Positions 1-5,010 of a stretch of 5,429 nt of DNA are shown here, one piece after another. Position numbers and translations under genes: made by a program. Position 1 is the stretch's first letter. Each line of letters opens with the position of its first letter. Source of the stretch: an uncultured Eubacterium sp. (lineage in GTDB: Bacteria; Bacillota_A; Clostridia; Lachnospirales; Lachnospiraceae); the NCBI GenBank assembly GCA_948560485.1, contig CAOXUF010000173.1:1-5429 (forward strand), read 5' to 3'. The notes beneath the pieces are model-generated. The model worked only from the letters and a program-made list of their open reading frames with translations. It made no database searches and was not told the origin of the DNA.

Positions 1-120
1 AAGCAACCCTTCCCACTCACAATATTCATTAAATATATCCTGTTTCGCCATACTTATAATTTCTGCATCCTGTGATACATCGCCAGGTTCTAATCCTCTG
101 CGCTGTCTAAGAGCTTCCAT
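1..120 (-). CDS. Small hypothetical protein, N-terminal 40 residues only
   Basis: This is the start of a gene that runs off the left edge of the window. The readable part begins MEALRQRRGLEPGDVSQDAE and continues through an acidic, aromatic stretch ending EYCEWEGLL. The ATG lies only six bases after the TAA of the preceding gene, and that stop is in the same frame, so no earlier start is possible. The upstream AAGAAG is a weak ribosome site, so translation may depend on coupling to the gene before it. Composition (charged, soluble, no membrane segment or signal peptide) fits the other small proteins of the array. I do not recognise a named domain. Function is unknown. Confidence 0.75.
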   Translation of the reverse strand, partial: MEALRQRRGLEPGDVSQDAEIISMAKQDIFNEYCEWEGLL

Positions 121-126
121 AACTTC

Positions 127-315
127 TTAATTGTATGTTTTCTGTGCTGGTTCCAACCAACTAACACTTACGTGTTTCTGCTCAATTTCTCCATCTTCTG
201 TTTCAAAATCCACATCGCATTCTTCCTCAGATTCCCATGCATATCCAATAAAGAATCCATATTGCTTCAAATTTTTGTGATAAACTCTATCTCCATGTTT
301 GAATTTCTTTTCCAT
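127..315 (-). CDS. Small acidic protein, possible SH3-like barrel
   Basis: A complete 62-residue protein with GGAGGT six bases before its ATG. After a short basic start (MEKKFK) comes HGDRVYH, then alternating hydrophobic stretches (YGFFIGYAW, CDVDFE, KHVSVSWL) separated by acidic turns. The GD-V opening followed by short beta-strand-like segments resembles small SH3/KOW/Tudor-like barrels that bind nucleic acid or protein. That is inference from the pattern, not a recognised family. It sits 15 bases after the preceding gene's stop and six bases before the next ATG, so it is surely part of the operon. There is no signal peptide, membrane segment or metal-binding motif; the single cysteine is isolated. 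The role is unknown. Confidence 0.8.
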   Translation of the reverse strand: MEKKFKHGDRVYHKNLKQYGFFIGYAWESEEECDVDFETEDGEIEQKHVSVSWLEPAQKTYN

Positions 316-330
316 TTTAAAACCTCCAAT

Positions 331-558
331 CTACACATCACAAGGTAAATAATGACCTTCTATATGATATTCTCCTTCTTCCAAAATCAATGATGTATTT
401 TCCTTTACCCATTCCACTAATTCCTCTGGGTTCAGAAAATACTTGGCCACAGTGAAATCATTACATACTGGAATACCATCACATGGGACTTCTCTACCCT
501 CTACAATATCCTCTTTATCATTATTGAGAACGATAAAATATCTCCATTCACATTTCAT
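331..558 (-). CDS. Small acidic hypothetical protein (75 aa)
   Basis: A complete 75-residue protein starting MKCEWRYFIVL. The N-terminus looks like a beta strand, followed by a cysteine-containing loop (VPCDGIPVC), a helix-like FLNPEELVEWVKENTS segment and a C-terminal strand ending GEYHIEGHYLPCDV. The four cysteines (residues 3, 26, 32 and 73) are not arranged as a standard CxxC metal site. Its ribosome site TGAGGTGATT overlaps the TGA stop of the preceding gene, leaving four bases between genes, an arrangement that favours translational coupling. It is strongly acidic, as proteins that mimic DNA or bind basic partners can be, but nothing here proves such a role. I do not recognise the family. 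Confidence 0.8.
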   Translation of the reverse strand: MKCEWRYFIVLNNDKEDIVEGREVPCDGIPVCNDFTVAKYFLNPEELVEWVKENTSLILEEGEYHIEGHYLPCDV

Positions 559-562
559 ACAA

Positions 563-724
563 TCACCTCACACCACATCCGGCAGCATATTTCAAAATAT
601 CATTATCTGTTGGATATGTATCTTCCCATCCAGAAACAGTATAACTTTCACCATTCTTGATATCATTTACTATTCCTGCCAATTCTTCTTTGTCTAATTT
701 ATATAAACATTTCCAAGTGATCAT
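563..724 (-). CDS. Very small hypothetical protein (53 aa)
   Basis: I start this gene at the ATG at 724 (MITWKCLYKL), giving 53 residues. A longer frame back to a TTG at 766 is open, but it would overlap the preceding gene. An AGGAGA that shares bases with that gene's TAG stop lies about ten bases upstream of the ATG. The protein has a short N-terminal strand, a KLDKEELAGIVNDI helix and an acidic middle (GWEDTYPTDND), and ends KYAAGCGVR. There are two cysteines but no metal-binding pair. Its final codons form part of the next gene's ribosome site, so the two are likely coupled. No family is recognised; the existence of the gene is well supported by spacing and ribosome site. Confidence 0.7.
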   Translation of the reverse strand: MITWKCLYKLDKEELAGIVNDIKNGESYTVSGWEDTYPTDNDILKYAAGCGVR

Positions 725-737
725 ATCGTGTAATCTC

Positions 738-947
738 CTAAATATTTTCTGCCCATCTAAAAGCAATTGTTCTCAATAAATCAATCATACATACTGTATG
801 CCATCCAACACCCAATTTATCAAAGTACGCATCACGCATTTTTCCTAACTCATTATTTGGTATTACACCAGTTCTCTCCCATTCCTGAAATTGAATAAAG
901 TATTCTTTTAATTCCTCATCTGTTTTATTTTCAAATAAATTATCCAT
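738..947 (-). CDS. Small helical hypothetical protein (69 aa)
   Basis: The chosen start is the ATG at 947 (MDNLFENKTDEELKEYF), which has AGGAG eight bases upstream. The frame is open further back to 1025, but that start would run 56 bases into the preceding gene. The 69-residue product is probably all helical and soluble: an acidic N-terminal helix with a FQEWERTGVIP turn, a middle segment NNELGKMRDAYFDKLG, and a hydrophobic C-terminal helix CMIDLLRTIAFRWAENI. The last helix is amphipathic rather than membrane-spanning. Its TAG stop is built into the AGGAGA ribosome site of the next gene. I do not recognise a family; a small binding or regulatory protein is plausible but unproven. Confidence 0.8.
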   Translation of the reverse strand: MDNLFENKTDEELKEYFIQFQEWERTGVIPNNELGKMRDAYFDKLGVGWHTVCMIDLLRTIAFRWAENI

Positions 948-969
948 AACATTCGCTCCTTCGATTATC

Positions 970-1173
970 TTATTTACAAACAGCATCCATAACTTCCTGT
1001 ACTCCAAATCTATTAAACGCCTCATATGTTCTTTCTAATTCATCAGAAGAAGTATTATTAAGTCTAACAATCATATTTTGAAGTCTTTCTTTATCTGGAT
1101 TTATTTCTTTTTTAAGCTGCTCAATAATTAAATCTCTGTATTGAAACCCTAACTTTCTATCACCTGTTATCAT
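970..1173 (-). CDS. Small helical hypothetical protein (67 aa)
   Basis: A complete 67-residue protein with GGAGG six bases before the ATG, one of the best ribosome sites in the array. It opens MITGDRKLGFQYRDL, then has a charged helix (IIEQLKKEINPDKERLQNMIVRL), a NNTSSDEL cap and a second helix (ERTYEAFNRFGVQEVMDAVCK). This two- or three-helix layout looks like a compact helical bundle. It contains no catalytic motif, metal site, signal peptide or membrane segment. The 36-base gap before it is the widest between neighbouring genes on this side of the array, but I see no convincing promoter or terminator there. Function unknown. Confidence 0.8.
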   Translation of the reverse strand: MITGDRKLGFQYRDLIIEQLKKEINPDKERLQNMIVRLNNTSSDELERTYEAFNRFGVQEVMDAVCK

Positions 1174-1209
1174 AATCTACCTCCCAATGAATATCGAATT
1201 TCAATTATG

Positions 1210-1395
1210 TCACCCAATAATTGATTCCATATATTCTACTTCACGATTTTTGCAATATTCTAAACATTCCATATATTTTCCAGTAAACACCTCTTTCCAA
1301 TCTTCATACATTTCAATAACCCGATATCTTTCTTGATATCTAATTATTACTAATTCATTATTACCTAACCAAAAATGATTCATATAATTCTCCAT
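1210..1395 (-). CDS. Small hypothetical protein (61 aa), start uncertain
   Basis: Three in-frame ATGs compete. The one at 1437 (75 aa) overlaps the preceding gene by 35 bases. The one at 1395 has TAGGA just upstream, the TAG being the preceding stop. The one at 1383 has GGAG six bases upstream. I chose 1395 because non-overlapping starts are the rule here; 1383 (57 aa) is nearly as likely. The core reads NNELVIIRYQERYRVIEMYEDW followed by a helix GKYMECLEYCKNREVEYMESIIG. This suggests a small two-strand-plus-helix fold, of the kind where a short sheet reads out a residue environment and packs on one helix. No named family is recognised and no catalytic residues are evident. Confidence 0.7.
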   Translation of the reverse strand: MENYMNHFWLGNNELVIIRYQERYRVIEMYEDWKEVFTGKYMECLEYCKNREVEYMESIIG

Positions 1396-1402
1396 AATAT
1401 TC

Positions 1403-1621
1403 CTAAATTTTCTCTGTTTCAGCTTGATATATTTCATAAATCATATTTCCTAATTCACACATACAATCAAAACACAAGTTGACAGTATGATTTTTTATGG
1501 AATCATCATAATGGAATTCTATCTGGTACAGATCCGTTTCACCACTCCTTTTTGAGCAGCTATTACAATCACCATACTTTTCTGCACCTTTAAGTTCGCT
1601 TTTCTTTTTTATTTCAATCAT
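1403..1621 (-). CDS. Small zinc-ribbon-like protein (72 aa)
   Basis: The 72-residue product, counted from the ATG at 1621, has two cysteine knuckles: C19-N-S-C22 and C50-F-D-C53. Between them lies a strand-rich stretch (DLYQIEF...HTVNLC), and after the second knuckle a helix ELGNMIYEIYQAE. Paired CxxC knuckles with this spacing are typical of zinc ribbon or treble-clef folds that bind nucleic acid or protein. Zinc binding is inferred from that arrangement. The frame also opens at a GTG three codons earlier (1630). I prefer the ATG because AAGGTGG lies five bases upstream of it, whereas the GTG would leave almost no spacing. The target is unknown; related small phage and plasmid proteins exist, but I cannot name a family. 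Confidence 0.8.
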   Translation of the reverse strand: MIEIKKKSELKGAEKYGDCNSCSKRSGETDLYQIEFHYDDSIKNHTVNLCFDCMCELGNMIYEIYQAETEKI

Positions 1622-1635
1622 ATTATCCACCTTCT

Positions 1636-1881
1636 CTAAGAATTAATTGTTTCAAAATTATGTCGATCCAACACCAAAAAGCCATAATGACAATAGTCAT
1701 TTTTCTTATCAATATGTTCTGGCATAAAGAAATCAGTCAAAAATAATCCATCATTAAATTCATGAACAATTTTAACCACTTTTCTTAGTGCTGTTCCAAT
1801 ATATTCTTCATCTACTTTTGTTGGTGTATTACCTACCATGCATAAACGCATTATTGCAACATCTTTTCCAACTAAGTTCAT
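1636..1881 (-). CDS. Hypothetical protein, probably beta-rich (81 aa)
   Basis: An 81-residue protein with GAGGT seven bases before its ATG. It begins MNLVGKDVAIMRLCMVGNTP and then has KVDEEYIGTALRKVVKIVHEF, a hydrophobic GLFLTDFFMPEHI segment and a C-terminal CHYGFLVLDRHNFETINS. Predicted strands alternate with short loops, suggesting a compact beta-rich fold. There are two cysteines (residues 14 and 64) and several histidines, but no recognisable metal site. No signal peptide or transmembrane helix is seen. It follows the four-cysteine gene at 1909-2088 by 27 bases and leads into the zinc-ribbon-like gene 14 bases later. I do not recognise the family and assign no function. Confidence 0.8.
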   Translation of the reverse strand: MNLVGKDVAIMRLCMVGNTPTKVDEEYIGTALRKVVKIVHEFNDGLFLTDFFMPEHIDKKNDYCHYGFLVLDRHNFETINS

Positions 1882-1908
1882 ATATTTTACCTCAATTCTT
1901 CCTTGAAA

Positions 1909-2088
1909 TCAGACATTTATTGATTTACTCCAAAATCCTCTAACTCCCTTAATACTCGCTTTTGCTTCCTCACTTGGCTCATAATTACATGAGACATCTG
2001 AATTAAGGACATTACATTTTCTATAATTTTTGCATGTATAACATGCCTTCTTCTGAACATCTATAAACAGTTCATATCTATCATCCAT
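1909..2088 (-). CDS. Four-cysteine small protein (59 aa), easily missed
   Basis: This gene fills what would otherwise be a 214-base hole in the array. Reading the minus strand from the ATG at 2088 gives 59 residues beginning MDDRYELFIDVQKKACYTCK and ending in a TGA at 1909-1911. AGGTGATTT directly precedes the ATG, with the AGG formed partly by the TAG stop of the preceding gene, so the start is well supported. Cysteines at positions 16, 19, 25 and 34 (CxxC-x5-C-x8-C) are spaced for one zinc or possibly an iron-sulphur site. The rest is a charged helix (SEEAKASIKGVRGFW). It has no signal peptide. Function is unknown; a metal-stabilised binding protein is the simplest reading. Confidence 0.75.
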   Translation of the reverse strand: MDDRYELFIDVQKKACYTCKNYRKCNVLNSDVSCNYEPSEEAKASIKGVRGFWSKSINV

Positions 2089-2095
2089 AAATCAC

Positions 2096-2338
2096 CTATC
2101 CAATCTGCTGTCTTAACAACGGAATAAACATAAATTCTCGCAAAAAATCCGTAAACTGTCTCATAAAATCCATACCAGCATCGTATCCGCAAGCATTGTC
2201 TATCTGCACCTCTATTAGACTTCTTTTATCTGGTCTTTTCAAGCCTTTTAATCTGCAAAATTCATTTACCAGATCATCGTCATCCAAACACAGACTGCAC
2301 ACATTGATAAAATCATTTTGTAATTCTTCTACTTTCAT
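2096..2338 (-). CDS. Hypothetical acidic helical protein (80 aa)
   Basis: An 80-residue protein opening MKVEELQNDFINVCSLCLDD. Key segments are a run of four aspartates (residues 18-21), LVNEFCRLKGLKRPDKRS, an IDNACGYDAGMDFM segment, and a C-terminal helix FTDFLREFMFIPLLRQQIG. The pattern is helical and soluble. The cysteines at 14 and 17 form one CxxC but no second pair follows, so zinc binding is doubtful. Its first 26 bases lie inside the end of the preceding gene, the only overlap in the array. A GGGGGA about nine bases before the ATG serves as the ribosome site, and overlap of this kind usually couples translation. I have an impression of a conserved clostridial hypothetical family but cannot name it. 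Confidence 0.8.
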   Translation of the reverse strand: MKVEELQNDFINVCSLCLDDDDLVNEFCRLKGLKRPDKRSLIEVQIDNACGYDAGMDFMRQFTDFLREFMFIPLLRQQIG

Positions 2339-2597
2339 ATAATTCTTCCCCCATCTCCTGAAGATAATGCCACAAGTCTACACCATCCACGCTACTCATA
2401 TCAGTTTTATACCATTCGTTCTGAAATACAAAATAGAAATAGCATCTATTTGTTCTCACAGTAAACCAGAACTTTGTTTTCTGGTCATTGATATTTCTTT
2501 CAAAGTTATCCCAATAATCATTTTTATGATTGATTTTGGGTAGCTGTTTTAATTTAATACATTTTACCTTGTCTCCACCCTTTGTATATAAAATCAT
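2313..2597 (-). CDS. Hypothetical protein rich in aromatic residues (94 aa)
   Basis: I start at the ATG at 2597 (MILYTKGGDKVKCIKL), preceded by GAGGTGAG, giving 94 residues. The frame is open back to 2675 but those extra codons overlap the ParB-like gene and lack a ribosome site. After a basic N-terminus (KLKQLPKINHKNDYWDNF) comes a strongly aromatic strand-rich core, KFWFTVRTNRCYFYFVFQNEWYKTDM. A DGVDLWHYLQEMGEELYESRR helix closes it. This looks like a compact alpha/beta domain with a packed sheet. Two isolated cysteines do not make a metal site. The final 26 bases are shared with the next gene. No family is recognised. Confidence 0.8.
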   Translation of the reverse strand: MILYTKGGDKVKCIKLKQLPKINHKNDYWDNFERNINDQKTKFWFTVRTNRCYFYFVFQNEWYKTDMSSVDGVDLWHYLQEMGEELYESRRITK

Positions 2598-2610
2598 ATA
2601 CTCACCTCGC

Positions 2611-3060
2611 CTATTCATCAGGGCACACATCAGTTTTCCCAACCAAGTAGTCCAACAAATCCATTCTACCACCATATCTGCAATGAACTTTACTCATCTT
2701 TCCTTGATCCTGTAACCACATAGCTGCCATGAATCTATGATTCCCATCAATAATTGAAGGCGCAGGAAAAATATAGTCTCCACTGTATAGATTATCAACC
2801 TCTATATCCTTAATTTCATCTGAATTCTTTATAAAATACAAAATTCTTCCTATATGCCATTCTGTAGATTTATTTTCCATACAAGGATGCTTCCAATGAT
2901 CACCAAATGGTTCTGACTCTTCTGGTTGTCCTTCATGAATTGCACAAGTAATATCATCCAATTCAATAACCTCACCTTCATTCCATGACCAACTATTGAC
3001 AGGATAAAATTCAGACAATCTATCTATCAGGATCATGTCGCCTGTATAATTATCTTCCAT
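2611..3060 (-). CDS. ParB/sulfiredoxin-fold protein with DGNHR motif
   Basis: The largest gene of the array, 149 residues from the ATG at 3060, which has GGAGG six bases upstream. GTG and TTG codons just before it are in frame but sit in the spacer. Residues 69-95 (HIGRILYFIKNSDEIKDIEV) look like the first box of ParB-fold proteins, and residues 104-114 (IDGNHRFMAAM) match the second, where partition ParB has GERR. A KVHCRYGG strand and a short DLLDYLVG helix follow. In related standalone ParB-like proteins this motif lies in a nucleotide-binding or nuclease-like pocket. The chain lacks the helix-turn-helix and dimerisation domains of a true partition ParB, and no parA is adjacent. Biochemical role is open; ATP/CTP-dependent modification or nucleic-acid processing are possibilities. 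Confidence 0.8.
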   Translation of the reverse strand: MEDNYTGDMILIDRLSEFYPVNSWSWNEGEVIELDDITCAIHEGQPEESEPFGDHWKHPCMENKSTEWHIGRILYFIKNSDEIKDIEVDNLYSGDYIFPAPSIIDGNHRFMAAMWLQDQGKMSKVHCRYGGRMDLLDYLVGKTDVCPDE

Positions 3061-3089
3061 CAACACCCTCCAATATAATCAAGTATTTA

Positions 3090-3365
3090 TTACCATCCCG
3101 CTTCTCTCAATTTACTACTCACAAAATCAAATACTTCTTTATAACTTTCTTTACACTTTATTTTACGTTTATGAGATACTGCATCAATAGCACCAATTAA
3201 TATATCATTATAAAAATATTTTACACCACCAATCATTTTGATAACCTCGTAACAAAAATGTTCAATTGATACTATTTGTTTATTTTCAGAATCTTCAAAA
3301 TTCATTTCTGAAAGATTTTCACAACATCTCGATACACCTCTATTATACATTCTAATATCATGCAT
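3090..3365 (-). CDS. Hypothetical mixed alpha/beta protein (91 aa)
   Basis: The start at 3365 (MHDIRMYNRGVSRCCENL) is chosen because GGAGG lies seven bases upstream. The frame extends nine codons to an ATG at 3392, which has only a weak GGA and overlaps the preceding gene by eight bases. The 91-residue product has a vicinal cysteine pair (C14-C15) and an acidic loop (MNFEDSENK). Helical segments follow: IEHFCYEVIKMIGG, YFYNDILIGAIDAVSHKRK, and SYKEVFDFVSSKLREAGW. It is soluble with no signal peptide. Helices with regularly spaced hydrophobic residues suggest a bundle. A 29-base gap separates it from the ParB-like gene. I do not recognise the family. Confidence 0.8.
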   Translation of the reverse strand: MHDIRMYNRGVSRCCENLSEMNFEDSENKQIVSIEHFCYEVIKMIGGVKYFYNDILIGAIDAVSHKRKIKCKESYKEVFDFVSSKLREAGW

Positions 3366-3384
3366 TTTACTTCCTCCAATAAAA

Positions 3385-3615
3385 TCAATCATTCATTTCC
3401 ATTTTCTTCTGTTTCTCATTCCAATACTTATTTGCTTCTTCTGAACCTCTAATATACAATGTTGTATATATTCCTTTATAAAAACAGCCAGGACACAAAC
3501 AACCATGATATGTCATATTATCTCTTATTGAATACATACTGTGTCCACAGTCTGTAAAGAAAAAGGTTCCTTCTCCATGCTTTTCTGGTGTTGTTTGATA
3601 TGTTGCAATATTCAT
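3385..3615 (-). CDS. Small zinc-finger-like protein, first gene of the array
   Basis: A 76-residue protein with GAGGTGA seven bases before its ATG. Possible ligands are C23 and H25 (DCGHS) and C39, C41 and C44 (GCLCPGC), followed by LYIRGSEEANKYWNEKQKK. A CPxC knuckle followed by a strand and an EEANKYWN helix resembles the closing half of small zinc-ribbon proteins such as the Lar restriction-alleviation family, which end in a similar EAxxxWNxR helix. That resemblance is short and could be chance, so I do not assign anti-restriction activity. The promoter at 3638-3646 lies just upstream, making this the leading gene of the run. There are no membrane segments. Confidence 0.8.
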   Translation of the reverse strand: MNIATYQTTPEKHGEGTFFFTDCGHSMYSIRDNMTYHGCLCPGCFYKGIYTTLYIRGSEEANKYWNEKQKKMEMND

Positions 3616-3637
3616 CTACATTTCACCTCTGTTTTTC

Positions 3638-3646
3638 ATTATACCA
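3638..3646 (-). promoter_or_regulatory. Extended -10 promoter for the small-gene array
   Basis: The minus strand reads TGGTATAAT here: a perfect TATAAT preceded by TGn, the extended -10 form that needs little or no -35. The hexamer 17 bases further upstream is TAGTTC, a poor -35 that overlaps the recombinase stop codon. Transcription would start near 3631 and leave a leader of about 16 bases with the GAGGTGA ribosome site of the first array gene. Because no terminator lies between the recombinase and this site, read-through from the recombinase is also possible. Assignment is by sequence only. Confidence 0.6.
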
Positions 3647-3663
3647 TACATTTCCATAAAGAA

Positions 3664-4647
3664 CTACATATTCGCCAATACATCTTTCATTCCATAAACA
3701 CCATTAGCATAGTTATTCACAGTAGTATCAACTGAACTATGTCCAAGTTGTTGCTGTGCAAATGCAAGATTTCCCGTATTAGCCATGATGGTAGCATACC
3801 AGTGGCGGATCATATGTGGTGACATTCCATCTCCATAAGTTCTAAATATGGATTGAATATTATACTCATTTAATCTCTTTCCATTTTTATTAACAAACAC
3901 TGCACCTTCGTCCACTATATTATCCAACAAATGCCTATATTCTAACCATTCTTTAATCGCATTAACTGCATCTCCTGTGAGATACACCATCCTTGCTTCT
4001 CTTTCTCGATATACACCTTTTCCGACAATATTGACATATGGCATATCAACACTAAGATATAAATCATTAATATTTAATCCAGCAAGTTCTGATTCCCTTA
4101 AACCAGTTCCTTTCAAAAATCTTAAAATAATAAGATTCCTAAGCTTTATAAATTCGTCATTCTTTTTCATAATCTTTTCTTCCATATTTTTTAACTGGAT
4201 TTCCAATGGAAGTTTCTTAATAAGATTATTATTTGAAGAAATCCCCTTATATTTTACCCTTTTAAAAAATTCTTTTATATCACCAATGGTTGACTCTTTA
4301 TAAAATCCTACATTTGAAAGAAAACTTCTTATTATATTTTTTCTCGTCTCTAACGTTGTCGGAGATATCCCATTATTTTCTTTTTGCCTTAAATACTTGC
4401 TAATATGTTGCGGGTAAATCTCATTAAAATCCCCTATTGTAATGTCCGAAATAGAATTCTTTTTAATTATTTTTTCACCAATAAGCCACATTAAAAAATC
4501 TCTTAATGCAGACCAGTAATTTAATGCACCAACCTTACTTTCCATATCTTCCAAATAATCTTTAATAAACATCGGAACATTGTCCTGTTCAATTTTTCTT
4601 TGTAATTTCTCAGCATTTTTCTTTTGCACTTCATCCTTATAACACAT
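3664..4647 (-). CDS. Tyrosine recombinase / phage-type integrase
   Basis: A 327-residue site-specific recombinase of the tyrosine (XerC/XerD, phage integrase) family, which cuts and rejoins DNA through a 3'-phosphotyrosine intermediate. Residues 20-115 form the helical core-binding (SAM-like) domain, including PMFIKDYLEDM and TRKNIIRSFL; the catalytic domain follows from about 165. The full active-site set is visible: R184 in GTGLRESEL, K210 in IVGKG, H278 and R281 in HMIRH, H303 in LGHSS, and nucleophile Y313 in NNYANG. The enzyme is therefore probably active. I start at the ATG at 4647 with GAGGGG upstream; an ATG at 4683 has no ribosome site. Length is typical of Xer-like and integrase enzymes. 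No excisionase gene or attachment site was seen, so integration versus plasmid-dimer resolution cannot be decided. Confidence 0.93.
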   Translation of the reverse strand: MCYKDEVQKKNAEKLQRKIEQDNVPMFIKDYLEDMESKVGALNYWSALRDFLMWLIGEKIIKKNSISDITIGDFNEIYPQHISKYLRQKENNGISPTTLETRKNIIRSFLSNVGFYKESTIGDIKEFFKRVKYKGISSNNNLIKKLPLEIQLKNMEEKIMKKNDEFIKLRNLIILRFLKGTGLRESELAGLNINDLYLSVDMPYVNIVGKGVYREREARMVYLTGDAVNAIKEWLEYRHLLDNIVDEGAVFVNKNGKRLNEYNIQSIFRTYGDGMSPHMIRHWYATIMANTGNLAFAQQQLGHSSVDTTVNNYANGVYGMKDVLANM

Positions 4648-4696
4648 TATATTAATCCCCTCTTTCAAAATTTTCTTATACATATTATTTCTCTAT

Positions 4697-4732
4697 TAAA
4701 AAAGAAAAGCACTAACGATTTTCGTCAATGCT
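4697..4732 (-). terminator. Rho-independent terminator after yoeB
   Basis: Transcribed leftward, this reads AGCATTGACGA, a three-base AAA loop, then TCGTTAGTGCT. The 11-pair stem closes completely in RNA when two G-U pairs are allowed. It is followed by TTTC and six more T. On the opposite strand the two wobble pairs become A-C mismatches and no T-tract follows, so the signal is directional. It begins 20 bases after the toxin stop codon, separating the toxin-antitoxin transcript from the recombinase gene. It leaves only about 50 bases in which a recombinase promoter could lie, and I see no convincing one. Confidence 0.85.
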
Positions 4733-4752
4733 ATTTAATCCACTCAGAATTA

Positions 4753-5007
4753 TCAATAATGATATCTACAAGTAAATACTATCAAATTGTTTCCTTCCAC
4801 TTGATAAACCAACCTATGCTCGTCAGTTATCCTTCTACTCCACTTTCCAGCTAAATCATATTTTAATGGTTCCGGCTTTCCAAGTCCCTCAAAAGGATTT
4901 CTCTTTATATCTTTAATCAATTCGTTGATTCTCTTGACAATCTTTTTATTCATCTTTTGCCAGTAAAGATAATCTTCCCAAGCATTTTCTGTGAAAGACA
5001 CATTCAT
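4753..5007 (-). CDS. yoeB: YoeB-type ribosome-dependent mRNA endonuclease toxin
   Basis: An 84-residue toxin, exactly the length of Escherichia coli YoeB and matching it closely along the whole chain (DYLYWQ, INELIKD, NPFEGLGKPEPLK, SRRIT-EHRLVY and a CRYHY end). YoeB enters the ribosomal A site and cleaves mRNA during translation, stopping growth when free of antitoxin. The known catalytic residues are all present: E46, R65, H83 and Y84, so the toxin should be active. GGAGG eight bases before the ATG overlaps the last codons of yefM, and only three bases separate the two genes, giving the usual antitoxin-first coupled operon. The YefM-YoeB complex normally represses its own promoter. Such pairs stabilise plasmids and other mobile DNA or respond to stress. 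Confidence 0.96.
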   Translation of the reverse strand: MNVSFTENAWEDYLYWQKMNKKIVKRINELIKDIKRNPFEGLGKPEPLKYDLAGKWSRRITDEHRLVYQVEGNNLIVFTCRYHY

Positions 5008-5010
5008 AAA

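Noticed and set aside
443..697. Plus-strand open frame of 84 codons
   Set aside because: It lies opposite three well-supported minus-strand genes, has no ribosome site, and its serine/isoleucine-rich product is typical of the complement of coding sequence.
725..766. Upstream extension of the gene at 563-724 to a TTG start
   Set aside because: It overlaps the preceding gene, while AGGAGA is placed for the ATG at 724.
948..1025. Upstream extension of the gene at 738-947
   Set aside because: It would overlap the preceding gene by 56 bases; the ATG at 947 has AGGAG at ideal spacing.
2598..2675. Upstream extension of the gene at 2313-2597
   Set aside because: It overlaps the ParB-like gene and lacks a ribosome site; GAGGTGAG precedes the ATG at 2597.
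3616..3663. Attachment site next to the recombinase
   Set aside because: No direct repeat or clear inverted core was found in the window; without the other element end it cannot be recognised.
3977..4303. Plus-strand open frame of 108 codons
   Set aside because: It is entirely antisense to the recombinase, is dominated by F, I, L and S, and has no ribosome site or promoter; the recombinase frame has a full catalytic motif set.
4660..4690. TAATAT and TATAAG as -10 boxes for the recombinase
   Set aside because: No acceptable -35 lies at 16-18 bases from either; AT-rich DNA gives such matches by chance. TTGACG inside the terminator stem is at the wrong distance.
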